NCBI GenBank assembly: GCA_040388375.1 | Contig: JAZKBU010000004.1 | Coordinates: 1-64,000, forward strand | Source of the DNA: Bacteroidota bacterium | GTDB lineage: Bacteria; Bacteroidota; Bacteroidia; UKL13-3 | Length of the DNA: 64,000 nt | Reading direction: 5' to 3' | Shown: piece by piece, positions 29,352 to 39,244 of the stretch | How positions within the stretch are numbered: the first letter of the stretch is position 1 | Layout of the letters: each line of letters starts with the position of its first letter | Program-made: the position numbers and the translations under genes | Notes under the pieces: generated by a model | The model's database searches: none | Seen by the model: the letters and a program-made list of their open reading frames with translations, nothing else | What the model was told of the DNA's origin: nothing

Positions 29352-31025
29352 TTAATCGTATAAAGGCAACTCTATTTTGTTAAAATAAAACACGCTGCGT
29401 TTTTTATTTTTACCTTTTTCGTTTTTGTTTTTTATATCTAAACTACCACTTGCTATGTAATAATCATCGTACCAGTATTCTATATCGCTATTGGTATAAG
29501 AAGCTGTTATTTTATCTCCTTTTTTCTCGGTATTACTCATATCTACCTGTTTAAAGTTACGGGTATTATTTTCTTTGTCGAAAGTTTGGGTTTTTAAAAT
29601 ATACCCATCATTGTACACAACGGTATATTCATTATCACCGGTTTCATAAAACTTAAAGCGTTCTTTTAAGAAGAATGTCAACGGGCCGTTCACGTTAAAT
29701 CCGTTATCCCAAAGCAGCTCACCTTCGTTACTAATAGCAAATATCAAAGTGCCTGAATATTGGTAACCTACAAAAACAGTTACTGTTCTGGTTTGCATTC
29801 TTCCATTTACCATTGAAACTTCTGTATGGGTTTCATATTTCGGATAATAGGTTTCTCCAAAAAATACTTTCTCATCTTCTCTTACTATTACATCGTGGAA
29901 AATAACCTGCATGGTAATATTAGCAGCCTTGCCCGTTTTAGCGCTTTTCTTAATGGCTTTATCCTCGGCTCTGGTAGTGGCTACTTTAAAGTTTTTAAAT
30001 TTATTCCAAGGAATTGTTTTAAAGAATTTTTGTTTGTTGTTGGTCATCATTCCCACATAAATTCCCTGGGTAACATTTCCTGTTCCTGTTTTCATACCGG
30101 TAATAGGCCCGTAAGCACCAACTATTACTTTGTTTTCAGCATCTATGTGGTTTAGCTTTCCTTTATATACTTCAATGTTTTGTGGTATTTTAATATTTAC
30201 ATCGGCATTTAGCTTACCGCCTTTAATTGTCCTGATAGATAATTTAGATATTTTCTTGTACTTATGTTTAACAGTAAAGCTTAATTCATCAATACTGTCA
30301 TGTTGATCAATATCTACAATTTCGCCAATTCCTTTTCCATAGTTTTCCATTAAAAACTCTTTCTTGGAACCACTTTTAGTTTTCATATCAACATTTACTA
30401 TATATGGCTTGAAGGTTGGTGTGTAAAAAATAAGTGGTATATAGCATAAGCAAGCTGACAGGCAGGTAACCATTTGTAAGTCGCTTTGTGTCGGGCCTAT
30501 TTTTCCGGCTAAACTAACTACGCCATTTTTAACCAGCATTTGTTTTAAATGCAAGGCTTTATCTAACAAGCCAGGAAATGTTTTTATTTCTTTGGTAGCA
30601 ATGTTTAATTTAACCAACAGGTAATCTTTAAAGTAAGGATCAGTCAAAAATGTATTGCCATGTGAGTTTTTATTATTAGTAAACAAAAAATACAGATTCT
30701 CTCCTTCAAACTGGTAATCTAAAATCTTATAGTCTTTATTTATGGTAATTTTTGTTTTGTAGTCTTCTTCAAACGAAACATCTAATTTTTTAAAGATGAA
30801 ATCTTTCAAACCATTTTTAGCTTTCGATTCCGGCATATAGGCAACGATTAAACCTTGGCTATCAACTGGAATAACTTTAAAGCTTGCTTCCGCATCATCC
30901 ATATTTAGTTCTTTATGAATTTTTATGGCGTCTTTAATGGTTTCTGCTTCCGGAGCTTTGTTTTTTTGGGCAATTACCCCTAAGCAGCTAAAAATTACTA
31001 AACTAAATAGTATTATTTTTTTCAT
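29352..31025 (-). CDS. Large exported protein of unknown function
   Basis: A 557-residue protein with a signal peptide ending GVIAQ (about residue 19). The mature chain is rich in beta-forming and Lys/Asn residues, with segments like NLYFLFTNNKNSHGN and VGYQYSGTLIFAISNEGELLWDNGFNVNG that suggest a beta-propeller or repeat of sensor type. A Cys-containing hydrophobic stretch (VTCLSACLCYIPLIFYTPTF, near residues 185-204) is unusual in an exported protein. It starts 25 bases upstream of the M48 gene and probably heads that operon. No family is recognised. Confidence 0.7.
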   Translation of the reverse strand: MKKIILFSLVIFSCLGVIAQKNKAPEAETIKDAIKIHKELNMDDAEASFKVIPVDSQGLIVAYMPESKAKNGLKDFIFKKLDVSFEEDYKTKITINKDYKILDYQFEGENLYFLFTNNKNSHGNTFLTDPYFKDYLLVKLNIATKEIKTFPGLLDKALHLKQMLVKNGVVSLAGKIGPTQSDLQMVTCLSACLCYIPLIFYTPTFKPYIVNVDMKTKSGSKKEFLMENYGKGIGEIVDIDQHDSIDELSFTVKHKYKKISKLSIRTIKGGKLNADVNIKIPQNIEVYKGKLNHIDAENKVIVGAYGPITGMKTGTGNVTQGIYVGMMTNNKQKFFKTIPWNKFKNFKVATTRAEDKAIKKSAKTGKAANITMQVIFHDVIVREDEKVFFGETYYPKYETHTEVSMVNGRMQTRTVTVFVGYQYSGTLIFAISNEGELLWDNGFNVNGPLTFFLKERFKFYETGDNEYTVVYNDGYILKTQTFDKENNTRNFKQVDMSNTEKKGDKITASYTNSDIEYWYDDYYIASGSLDIKNKNEKGKNKKRSVFYFNKIELPLYD

Positions 31026-31065
31026 CTATTATTAATTATTTTGCGGAAAAATAATTTTTTTTATA

Positions 31066-31428
31066 ATGTTTCCAAACAAATTTGTATTAATTCTGTTATT
31101 GTTTTTCGTTAAACACGGATTCTGTCAATCGGCATTAACACTTGAAAACATTATACAAGTAAAACTGAGTACACAACCTTTAGTAAAACACGTCAATAAA
31201 AAATCTCTTTTATTTCGCTTTTATAAAAATTTAATTTCATCGCAAGATGGTAACTCCTGTGGGTTTTATCCAAGCTGCTCGCAGTTTGCGGCAGAATCTA
31301 TCAGTAAGAAAGGAATTGTTATTGGCACCTTTGCTGCATTTGACAGGTTGAGCAGATGCAATGGACATAACCATGAATTTTACTTGTTTCACCCCACCAC
31401 TCAAAAGCTACTCGATTTAGTTCAGTGA
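31066..31428 (+). CDS. Exported YidD-like protein
   Basis: A 120-residue protein with a YidD domain behind a signal peptide (MFPNKF, hydrophobic core, GFCQ at 18-21). The YidD signatures are FRFYKNLIS (50-58), CGFYPSCSQFAAESISKKG (65-83; C-x-F-x-PSCSxYxxEAixxHG in YidD) and AFDRLSRCNGH (91-101). Cys65, Cys71 and Cys98 align with YidD. Ordinary YidD is a short inner-leaflet protein of about 70-85 residues next to yidC, with no signal peptide. Here the domain would be outside the inner membrane, and yidC, rnpA and rpmH are absent. It overlaps the next gene by 4 bases. Confidence 0.82.
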   Translation: MFPNKFVLILLLFFVKHGFCQSALTLENIIQVKLSTQPLVKHVNKKSLLFRFYKNLISSQDGNSCGFYPSCSQFAAESISKKGIVIGTFAAFDRLSRCNGHNHEFYLFHPTTQKLLDLVQ

Positions 31429-32237
31429 AGTTTGTCATATTTTCATTATTGGTTTTTAGTTGGGGGTTTTCTAAAGCCCAGAATATTTTTGACTATGAGC
31501 ACAACATAACTTACGCTAAATATTTATATGAGCATAAAGACTATAAACAAGTATTGGGAATATTGAATACGTTTGACTCGAATACAAATAATAAAAACGA
31601 AATAGCTATTTGGAAAGTACGGTGTTACTTAAATCTTAAGCAATATACAGAAGCTGATTATACACTTCAATCTATACAAGTAAATGTAAAGCATAAACCG
31701 GAGTATGATTTCTTATTGCTTAAAAATAGTTTATTAAGTAATAATTTCACTAAATATAATAGTTATGTATTTGACAGTACAAATGCCCTCATAGCAGAGT
31801 TGCTTTGTTACCGAGAGTTTTATACCAAAGGAATTGATAGCGCTATTGTTTATACGCAAAAAAACATACACGATACTTTATTAATGCAGTATATGGTTGG
31901 TGTTTTTAGCAAAGCCAAGCCTGCTTACCGTTATAAAAAGCCTTGGCTAGCTGCTACTTTATCCATTGTTCCCGGATTAGGGCAAGTTTATACCCGACAA
32001 TATGCAGACACTTATCTGGGCTTAATTCCTTTTTATTTACATGGTACTATTGCTTACATGGCGTTTTCGCAAGCGGGGATACAAAGTATTTTTGGTTGGT
32101 TAAATACCGCTATGGCTTCGGGCTTTTATATAGGTAATATTTACGGTGCAGCACAATCAGCCAAACGTATTAATCAAATAAATTTTTTAAAAACAAATGA
32201 TGAAATTAAAAAGCGTATTAGTAGCTTGGAGTTTTAG
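31425..32237 (+). CDS. Exported TPR-like protein with PGLGQ membrane segment
   Basis: A 270-residue protein starting with GTG that overlaps the YidD-like stop. A signal peptide ends SKAQ (about 19). Residues 25-150 form TPR-like helix pairs (AKYLYEHKDYKQVLGIL, WKVRCYLNLKQYTEADYTL). Then KKPWLAATLSIVPGLGQVYTRQYADTYLGL (171-200) carries the PGLGQ signature seen in TM2-like and DUF5683-like membrane hairpins, followed by two to three hydrophobic segments and GNIYGAAQSAKRIN. This layout suggests a periplasmic TPR part tethered to the inner membrane. The function is unknown. Confidence 0.78.
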   Translation: MKFVIFSLLVFSWGFSKAQNIFDYEHNITYAKYLYEHKDYKQVLGILNTFDSNTNNKNEIAIWKVRCYLNLKQYTEADYTLQSIQVNVKHKPEYDFLLLKNSLLSNNFTKYNSYVFDSTNALIAELLCYREFYTKGIDSAIVYTQKNIHDTLLMQYMVGVFSKAKPAYRYKKPWLAATLSIVPGLGQVYTRQYADTYLGLIPFYLHGTIAYMAFSQAGIQSIFGWLNTAMASGFYIGNIYGAAQSAKRINQINFLKTNDEIKKRISSLEF

Positions 32238-33048
32238 TTTGTTTTTTTCTTTTTGTTTTGGTCAAACTATTGAGCAAACAAAAACCAAAGCAGATTCATT
32301 ACTAACATCAGGTTTGTATCAGCAGGCGGATGTTTTGTATGACCGTATTATTTTTTTTGCTGACAGTACGCAACAACTACAAGCATTGGAAAAAGGAGCT
32401 GTTTGCAAGGCTGCACTTAATAAATTTGCCGAGGCTGCTCAATATTATAAATTGGCAAGTAAACTCGTATCGGCTGACAGCTTGTACTATAATTTATTAC
32501 TACAACAAGCTTTATGTTTGGTAATGGATGAGCAGTTTGAAACGGCTCAAAAAATATTAACAGAAATACAATTGTTTGAACCTGCTGAGTATTACAAACA
32601 GAAGTCGTTTTTACTCAATGGCATTATAGAAACGCAACAATTAAACTTTTTAACGGCTAAAATTTATTTTGATAGTAGTGCCCATTTAGTACATACCAAT
32701 GATAGCATTCTACTGTACGATTTATTAAATAAAAACTACAAAGCTGTAAGCTTTAACCCTAATGCAGCATCCTTTTACAGTGCTGTTCTACCGGGCTTAG
32801 GCCAATCTGTTCATGGCGATTTTAAAAACGGAATAAACTCATTTGTTATCAATGCTGCTTTAATTACAGCTTTTGTTTATACAGGTATCCAGTATAACTT
32901 TATCAGTTCGTTCTTGTTCTTTTCTGTTTACTGGCCCCGTTTTTATATAGGAGGCATAACAAGCAGCAAGGATATTGCAAACCGCAAACTTAAAGCCATA
33001 CAAAAAGAGTACTTGCGCAGCTATTTAAAAATATACCTGAAGTATTAA
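32197..33048 (+). CDS. Second TPR-like protein with PGLGQ membrane segment
   Basis: A 283-residue protein and distant paralogue of the previous gene. Its ATG lies 41 bases inside that gene, another coupled overlap. The signal peptide ends FCFGQ (about 23), TPR-like pairs fill residues 28-165, and the membrane part begins FYSAVLPGLGQSVHGDFKNG (193-212) with two later hydrophobic segments. It ends in a basic helix (RKLKAIQKEYLRSYLKIYLKY). Together with the YidD-like gene it forms a compact cassette. A start one codon later (32200) is equally possible. Confidence 0.78.
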   Translation: MMKLKSVLVAWSFSLFFSFCFGQTIEQTKTKADSLLTSGLYQQADVLYDRIIFFADSTQQLQALEKGAVCKAALNKFAEAAQYYKLASKLVSADSLYYNLLLQQALCLVMDEQFETAQKILTEIQLFEPAEYYKQKSFLLNGIIETQQLNFLTAKIYFDSSAHLVHTNDSILLYDLLNKNYKAVSFNPNAASFYSAVLPGLGQSVHGDFKNGINSFVINAALITAFVYTGIQYNFISSFLFFSVYWPRFYIGGITSSKDIANRKLKAIQKEYLRSYLKIYLKY

Positions 33049-33054
33049 TCGAAA

Positions 33055-34806
33055 TTATTTAGTGTTTACACTAATTCCCAACTCATTCAATTGTTTTTGA
33101 TCAATCGGGCTAGGGCCATCTATCATTACATCGCGTCCTGAATTGTTTTTAGGAAAAGCTATAAAGTCTCTGATTGAGTTTTCGCCACCAAAAAGTGAAC
33201 ATAACCTGTCAAAGCCAAAAGCAATTCCACCATGTGGTGGTGCACCATATTCAAAGGCATTCATTAAAAAGCCAAACTGTGCTTGTGCTTCTTCTTTTGT
33301 AAAGCCTAATACTTCAAACATTTTACCTTGTAATGTTTTATCGAAAATACGGATAGAACCTCCTCCTACTTCCACTCCATTAATAACCATATCATAGGCA
33401 TTGGCTCTTACTTTAGCATAATCACCATTAGTTAAAAAGGCTATATCTTCGGGTTTTGGTGCGGTGAACGGATGGTGCATAGCGAACCAGCGGTCTTCTT
33501 CTTCAATAAACTCTAATAAAGGAAAATCAACTACCCAAAGACACGAATACACTTCCGGGTTACGTAAACCCATGCGTGTTCCCATTTCTAAACGTAATTC
33601 GCATAATGCTTTACGTGTTTTATCAACTCCACCTGCCATTAATAATAACAAATCGCCAGGCTGCGCCTGCATAGCTTCTGCCCAAGTTTTTAAAGCTGCT
33701 TCATCATAAAATTTATCTACTGATGATTTAATGGTTCCATCGGCATTTACACGTGCATACACTAAACCTGTTGCGCCAATTTGTGGGCGTTTTACAAATT
33801 CGGTTAATTCATCTAATTGCTTACGGGTATATTCTGCACAACCTTTGGCACAAATACCCACTACTAATTCTGCATTATCAAATACGGGAAAACCTGTGCC
33901 TTTGGTTAATTCATTTAACTCTACAAATTTCATATCGAAACGTGTATCGGGCTTATCGGAACCATAATATTTGGCCGCATCGGCAAAGGTCATTCTTGGT
34001 AAAGTATCAATATCAATTCCTTTTACATTTTTGAACAAGTGTTTTACCAATCCTTCAAACATGTTTAAAATATCTTCCTGCTCCACAAAGCTCATTTCGC
34101 AATCTATCTGCGTAAATTCCGGTTGGCGGTCAGCACGTAAATCTTCATCTCTGAAACATTTTACTATCTGGTAATAGCGATCCATACCCGCTACCATTAA
34201 CAACTGCTTAAATGTTTGTGGTGATTGTGGCAAAGCGTAAAACTGTCCTTGGTTCATACGGCTTGGCACCACAAAATCGCGTGCGCCTTCGGGTGTCGAT
34301 TTAATTAGAACAGGTGTTTCTACTTCTGTAAATTGTTGTGCATCTAAGAAAACGCGCGTTTGCTGGCTCATTTTATGGCGCAACAATAAATTATCGCGAA
34401 CGGGTTTTCTGCGAATATCTAAATAACGGTATTTCATGCGCAAATCATCGCCACCATCGGTATTGTCTTCAATGGTAAATGGAGGTGTTTGTGCTTCATT
34501 TAATACTTCAAATTCCGTTACTTCTATTTCTATTTCGCCTGTAAGAATATTGTTGTTCTTGCTACTGCGCTCTATTACTTTACCTGTAATTTTTAATACA
34601 AACTCACGACCGCATTTGCGGGCTTTTTCGCAAATAGCAGCATTGGTTTCCATATTAAAAGCCAATTGGGTAATACCATACCTGTCGCGTAAGTCTATAA
34701 AAGTCATTCCACCTAAATCGCGGCTTTTTTGTAACCAACCGCTTAGGGTAACAGTTTTATCAATATCAGTAATTCTAAGTTCTCCGCAGGTATGTGTTCT
34801 GTGCAT
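33055..34806 (-). CDS. aspS: Aspartyl-tRNA synthetase, bacterial type
   Basis: A class II synthetase of 583 residues. The N-terminal OB-fold anticodon domain (residues 1-110) has [22 protein letters not shown]. The catalytic core holds motif 2, [18 protein letters not shown] near 217-234, and motif 3, GIAFGFDRL near 530. A GAD insertion domain spans about 290-420 and identifies the bacterial form. It charges tRNA-Asp; whether it is discriminating cannot be decided by eye. It has its own promoter (34860-34889) and a leader hairpin, and is convergent with the YidD-like cassette with only 6 bases between. Confidence 0.96.
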   Translation of the reverse strand: MHRTHTCGELRITDIDKTVTLSGWLQKSRDLGGMTFIDLRDRYGITQLAFNMETNAAICEKARKCGREFVLKITGKVIERSSKNNNILTGEIEIEVTEFEVLNEAQTPPFTIEDNTDGGDDLRMKYRYLDIRRKPVRDNLLLRHKMSQQTRVFLDAQQFTEVETPVLIKSTPEGARDFVVPSRMNQGQFYALPQSPQTFKQLLMVAGMDRYYQIVKCFRDEDLRADRQPEFTQIDCEMSFVEQEDILNMFEGLVKHLFKNVKGIDIDTLPRMTFADAAKYYGSDKPDTRFDMKFVELNELTKGTGFPVFDNAELVVGICAKGCAEYTRKQLDELTEFVKRPQIGATGLVYARVNADGTIKSSVDKFYDEAALKTWAEAMQAQPGDLLLLMAGGVDKTRKALCELRLEMGTRMGLRNPEVYSCLWVVDFPLLEFIEEEDRWFAMHHPFTAPKPEDIAFLTNGDYAKVRANAYDMVINGVEVGGGSIRIFDKTLQGKMFEVLGFTKEEAQAQFGFLMNAFEYGAPPHGGIAFGFDRLCSLFGGENSIRDFIAFPKNNSGRDVMIDGPSPIDQKQLNELGISVNTK

Positions 34807-34822
34807 AAATGTATATTTAACA

Positions 34823-34843
34823 AACTTTTCTTAACAAGAAAAG
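34823..34843 (-). promoter_or_regulatory. Hairpin in the aspS leader
   Basis: ACTTTTCTT and AAGAAAAGT form a perfect 9-base stem with a 3-base loop between the promoter and the aspS start, ending 16 bases before the ATG. No T run follows on the minus strand, so it is a leader structure rather than a clear terminator. Confidence 0.5.
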
Positions 34844-34859
34844 TCAATTTTTTAAGGTG

Positions 34860-34889
34860 CGAAAGTAATAAAATATTTAGCTACTCAAA
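34860..34889 (-). promoter_or_regulatory. aspS promoter, Bacteroidota type
   Basis: On the minus strand TTTG (34886-34889) is followed after 18 bases by TACTTTCG (34860-34867), near the TTTG-N18/19-TAnnTTTG consensus. It implies a leader of about 50 bases containing the hairpin above. Confidence 0.65.
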
Positions 34890-35031
34890 CAGAATTATAG
34901 CACCAAAACGGATATAGTTTTAACAACTCCTGTTTTGTCAGCAAAAAGTAAATTTACCTGATATGGCTGTTTTGGCTATTCTATTTTTTAAGTGGTACTT
35001 TTTGTTACCGTATCTTTTTTATATTGCTCCC

Positions 35032-36702
35032 ATGTTTACATTTAAAAATATAGTTGTTTCTATTAAAAAATATAAAATAGTTTTTGCCTTTTTAATCGTT
35101 GGCTTAGTGTCATTTAAAGGGGTTGATACTTACTTTGAAATTTCTAAAAACATGGATTTGTTTTCTACTGTTTTTAAGGAAATAAATACGTACTACGTAG
35201 ATGAAATAGATGCGGGTAAACTAACCAAAAAGGCTATTGACGAAATGTTAAATACGCTGGATCCTTACACCAATTATATTAGCGAGGCGGAAGCGGAAGA
35301 TTTCAGGTTTCAAATGACCGGGCAATATGGTGGTGTGGGTGCACAAATTGGAACCAAAGGCGACTATGTAGTTGTTACCGATCCATACGAAGGTTATCCT
35401 GCACAAAAGGAAGGTTTGTTACCGGGCGATTTAATTGTGGCTGTAGAGGGAAAAACAACCAAAGGCAAAAACACTACTGAAATAAGCAAATTGTTAAAAG
35501 GCCAGGCCGGAAGCAAAGTAAATATAACTATTAGCCGTAATGGGGTTGAAACGAAAAAAACACTTACACGTGAAGAAATTAAAGTGAAAAATGTACCCTA
35601 CTTTGGTATGATTAACAATGAAACCGGTTATATTAAACTAAGTGGTTTTACCAATGATGCGGGCGAAGAGGTTCGCAATGCTTTTATTGATTTAAAGAAA
35701 AATAATAACTTAAAAAATATAGTACTGGATGTAAGGGGAAATCCGGGTGGCTTACTACACGAAGCTGTTAATATTGTAAATATTTTTGTACCGCAAGGAC
35801 AAGAAGTGGTAAGCACTAAAGGTAAAGTTAAGGAATGGGAAAAAACCTACAGAACTTTAAATCCTAGTACTGATGAAGCTATTCCTTTGGTGGTTTTAAC
35901 CAATAAAAATTCAGCATCGGCATCGGAAATTGTAAGTGGTACTATTCAAGACTTAGACAGGGGGATTATTATTGGCCAAAAAACTTTTGGAAAAGGATTG
36001 GTACAATCTACCCGACCATTAAACTACAATGCACAAATAAAAATTACAACTGCTAAATACTACACACCAAGCGGTCGTTGCATTCAGGCGCTTGATTACT
36101 CTCACAAGGACGAAGAAGGCCATGCAGAAAGTGTACCTGACAGTTTAAAGAAAGCTTTTAAAACAAAAATTGGCCGTAAGGTACTTGATGGTGGTGGTGT
36201 TGACCCTGATATAAAAGTGGAGTTGAAACAACTATCTAAAATTAGTGAGAGTTTAATGGGTAAACAATTGATTTTTGATTTTGCTACTTACTACAGAAAC
36301 AAAAATGCAAGCATTGCCGATGCTAAGACTTTTAAATTAAGCGAGGCTGATTTTGACGACTTTAAAAAGTTTATTGCTGATAAAGATTACGCCTATAGTA
36401 CTGCTACGGAAACAGCCTTATTGGAAGTGAAAAAGAAAGCAGAGGATGAAAAATATTTTGATGCTATTAAAACACAATTTGAAAGTATTAAACAAAGTTT
36501 AAACCATGATAAACTGGCTGATATTGATAAAAACAAAAAAGAAATTATTGAATTATTAGAGGAAGAAATAGTAAGAAGATATTATTTCCAAAAAGGTAAA
36601 ATTGAAGCTGGTTTCGCACACGACAATGATATACAGGAAGCATTAAAAATATTTGCTGATAAAAATGCTTACCAAAAAACACTAACTGTAGCTAAACCAT
36701 AA
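35032..36702 (+). CDS. S41-family C-terminal processing protease
   Basis: A carboxyl-terminal processing peptidase of about 556 residues. After a membrane anchor (residues 14-30), a PDZ domain (about 95-170) has GQYGGVGAQIG and EGLLPGDLIVAVEGK. The catalytic core carries NKNSASASEIVSG (291-303) and the lysine in GQKTFGKGLVQ (Lys317). It trims proteins at their C-termini in the periplasm. The ATG at 35032 is preferred, since MFTFKNIV followed by a basic stretch fits the family; a 23-residue extension to 34963 would be hydrophobic and lacks support. It touches the next gene in a TAATG junction. Confidence 0.92.
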   Translation: MFTFKNIVVSIKKYKIVFAFLIVGLVSFKGVDTYFEISKNMDLFSTVFKEINTYYVDEIDAGKLTKKAIDEMLNTLDPYTNYISEAEAEDFRFQMTGQYGGVGAQIGTKGDYVVVTDPYEGYPAQKEGLLPGDLIVAVEGKTTKGKNTTEISKLLKGQAGSKVNITISRNGVETKKTLTREEIKVKNVPYFGMINNETGYIKLSGFTNDAGEEVRNAFIDLKKNNNLKNIVLDVRGNPGGLLHEAVNIVNIFVPQGQEVVSTKGKVKEWEKTYRTLNPSTDEAIPLVVLTNKNSASASEIVSGTIQDLDRGIIIGQKTFGKGLVQSTRPLNYNAQIKITTAKYYTPSGRCIQALDYSHKDEEGHAESVPDSLKKAFKTKIGRKVLDGGGVDPDIKVELKQLSKISESLMGKQLIFDFATYYRNKNASIADAKTFKLSEADFDDFKKFIADKDYAYSTATETALLEVKKKAEDEKYFDAIKTQFESIKQSLNHDKLADIDKNKKEIIELLEEEIVRRYYFQKGKIEAGFAHDNDIQEALKIFADKNAYQKTLTVAKP

Positions 36703-37526
36703 TGCTTGAAATTTCAGACTTCATTATTTTAGCTTTAGCAGGTTGTTTAGGTGGCTTTCTATCAGGTTTTTTAGGTGTTGGCGGAGGTATTATTTATGTA
36801 CCCATACTTGATTATTTCCTGTCAAAATATTTTAGCAATAGCAGCGAGATAGTAAAAGCAGTACTCGCCAACTCTTTGTTTACTATTTTATTTTCGGCCA
36901 CCATTGCCAGTTACAAGCAATACAAACTGGGTAATTTCTTTTTAAAGGAAATTGTATTAACCGCTATACCAGGTATTGTTACGGTTGTTGTTATGCATAC
37001 GCTTATTAACCAAGGAAGCTGGTATAACCGCGAAACTTTTTTATGGTTTTTCTTAATCATGTTACTTTTTGTAGTGATTAAAATGTTTTTATCAAAACCT
37101 AAAAGCCATGAACAGGAAACAGCGATAGCTAGTCCTTTTAAATACTATGTTACTGGTGGTTTTGCCGGTATAGTAACTGCTATGTCGGGGCTTGGCGGTG
37201 GTGTTATTATGACACCTATATTTACCGAATGGTTAAAAATAAATATTAAAAAAGCCAGTGCTATTTCAACAGGTGTTATACCGGCCTTTGCTTTTGTAGT
37301 GGGTATACTTAATTTAAAAGAAGTTCCTGAAACCCAAATAAGCCAATGGCAAATAGGTTTTATTATATTTCCGGTAGTGTTACCGCTTATACTGGCCACC
37401 TTTATTTTTGCCCCCTACGGAGTTAAAATAGCACAAAAAAGTAATTCGAAAACAATTCAAATAACTTTTGCTAGTTTTGCTTCTCTTATATTACTCAAAG
37501 TTATTTATGAATTATTTGTACAATAA
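36702..37526 (+). CDS. TSUP (TauE/SafE) family membrane transporter
   Basis: A 274-residue polytopic protein with two repeats of about four helices. Each half has the family glycine signature: GFLSGFLGVGGGIIYVP near residues 17-33 and GIVTAMSGLGGGVIMTP near 155-171. TSUP members export organic anions such as sulfoacetate or sulfite, or take up thiosulfate or formate; the substrate cannot be told. The start codon shares its A with the stop of the S41 gene and the 3' end overlaps the M28 gene by 20 bases, so the three are one operon. Confidence 0.9.
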   Translation: MLEISDFIILALAGCLGGFLSGFLGVGGGIIYVPILDYFLSKYFSNSSEIVKAVLANSLFTILFSATIASYKQYKLGNFFLKEIVLTAIPGIVTVVVMHTLINQGSWYNRETFLWFFLIMLLFVVIKMFLSKPKSHEQETAIASPFKYYVTGGFAGIVTAMSGLGGGVIMTPIFTEWLKINIKKASAISTGVIPAFAFVVGILNLKEVPETQISQWQIGFIIFPVVLPLILATFIFAPYGVKIAQKSNSKTIQITFASFASLILLKVIYELFVQ

Positions 37527-39195
37527 GCTAAGCGCTTCTGTTTTTATTTTATTGGCATTGGTAAGCCAAACCAAAGCTCAATCCATTCAAAAAAGTGATG
37601 ACGATATTATTAACTCATTGCAACAAAATATAAGCTACCTGTCTGATGAAAAACTGGAAGGCCGATTAATGGGAAGCAGAGGCGAAAAAATGGCTTACGA
37701 ATTTCTGGTAGATAATTTTCAATCATTGGGTTTTGTGGCCAAAGGAACTAACGGTAGCTTTATACAAACTTTTTCGCTCAATAAACTGTCGTATAACAAT
37801 GTAAATTTCAGCATTAAAAAGAAAAGCTACGAACAGGTTTTTAAAGGGCTTAATCCAATAGAATTTTACCCGTTAACGCAAAGCAATATTGGCAAAATAA
37901 AAGGTAAAACTATTTGGTTGGGTTTAGGCGAAGCTGCTGACTACGTAAACAAAAAAAATATTGACGGAAAAATATTTGTAATAAAATTAGGTGCGCCAAA
38001 CATAAGCACTAAACCATTAGAAGATAGAATTGATACAGCCATTAAATTAGGTGCGGAAGCCATTGTAATTGTAAACCAATACCAAGATATACTGGAGCCA
38101 GAATTTAAACCTTTTTTTAAACCTAATTTTAGAAAAGTACCTGTTTATTTATTTACCCATAAAACAAAAATAGATACGCTTAATTTTGATAATGCTACGG
38201 TTGAATTAAACATTGATACTGTTACACGCTCCTTAGAAGGACACAATGTAATTGCATACATTAACAATAAAGCACCCAACACGGTTGTTATTGGTGCGCA
38301 TTACGACCATTTAGGCTATAACGAATTGGGTGGCTCTACTTACAGAAGAACAGAAAACGAAAAACCACAGATACACAATGGTGCTGACGACAATGCCAGT
38401 GGGACTGCTGCTTTAATTGAATTAGCAGAGATTATTAAAAAAGCCAACTTACGTAAAAACAATTATTTGTTTATTGCCTTCAGTGGTGAAGAAGAGGGTT
38501 TATTGGGCTCGAATTATTTTGTCAAAAACCCGACCATTGATATAAGCAAAGTAAACTACATGATTAACATGGATATGGTGGGCAGATTGGATTCTACTAA
38601 AAACACTTTTTCAATCAATGGGGTAGGTACATCGCCTATTTGGCGTGAAGCTTTGAGAGTGGTAAATGTAAAAGGTTTAAATGCACCTATAACTACCGAA
38701 AGTGGTTCAGGCGCAAGTGATCATACTTCGTTTTACAACATGGATATACCAGTATTGCATTTTTTTACCGGCTCACATTACGATTACCATAAACCCAGCG
38801 ATGACCATGATTTAATTAATTATAAAGGAGAGATGAATATTATAAAATATATTTATCAATTGGTTTATAACCTGGAGAAGGTAGATAAATTAACTTTTAC
38901 CAAAACTAAAGATACGGACCATAGCGGAACGGCTTCATCATTTAAAGTTACTTTAGGCATTATGCCTGATTATTTATACGAAGGCAAGGGCATAAAAATA
39001 GATGGTGTAACAGAAGGCAAGCCTGCTGCCAATGCCGGTTTAAAGAAAGGCGATAATATTGTAAAATTAGGTAGTTACACTATTGCCGATATGACTTCGT
39101 ACATGGAAACTTTGGGTAAATTTAACAAGGGTGATAAAACAACCATTACATATATAAGAGATGGTAAAACGATAGAAGCCAATGTTACTTTTTAG
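37507..39195 (+). CDS. Exported M28 peptidase with C-terminal PDZ domain
   Basis: A 562-residue protein with a signal peptide ending TKAQ (25). The M28 aminopeptidase core has VVIGAHYDHLG, NGADDNASGTAALIE, FSGEEEGLLGSNYF, NMDMVGRL and SGASDHTSFYNMDIPVLHFFTG, covering the five di-zinc ligands and the catalytic Glu. A protease-associated-type insert lies before the core (about 115-230). The C-terminal 80 residues form a PDZ domain (GIKIDGVTEGKPAANAGLKKGDNIVKLG). The ATG at 37507 gives a proper signal peptide; an earlier in-frame start would add 13 hydrophobic residues. Confidence 0.9.
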   Translation: MNYLYNKLSASVFILLALVSQTKAQSIQKSDDDIINSLQQNISYLSDEKLEGRLMGSRGEKMAYEFLVDNFQSLGFVAKGTNGSFIQTFSLNKLSYNNVNFSIKKKSYEQVFKGLNPIEFYPLTQSNIGKIKGKTIWLGLGEAADYVNKKNIDGKIFVIKLGAPNISTKPLEDRIDTAIKLGAEAIVIVNQYQDILEPEFKPFFKPNFRKVPVYLFTHKTKIDTLNFDNATVELNIDTVTRSLEGHNVIAYINNKAPNTVVIGAHYDHLGYNELGGSTYRRTENEKPQIHNGADDNASGTAALIELAEIIKKANLRKNNYLFIAFSGEEEGLLGSNYFVKNPTIDISKVNYMINMDMVGRLDSTKNTFSINGVGTSPIWREALRVVNVKGLNAPITTESGSGASDHTSFYNMDIPVLHFFTGSHYDYHKPSDDHDLINYKGEMNIIKYIYQLVYNLEKVDKLTFTKTKDTDHSGTASSFKVTLGIMPDYLYEGKGIKIDGVTEGKPAANAGLKKGDNIVKLGSYTIADMTSYMETLGKFNKGDKTTITYIRDGKTIEANVTF

Positions 39196-39244
39196 GTAAA
39201 TCGGAAAGAATAGCTTTGCTTTATAAACATCAACCCCAAATACA

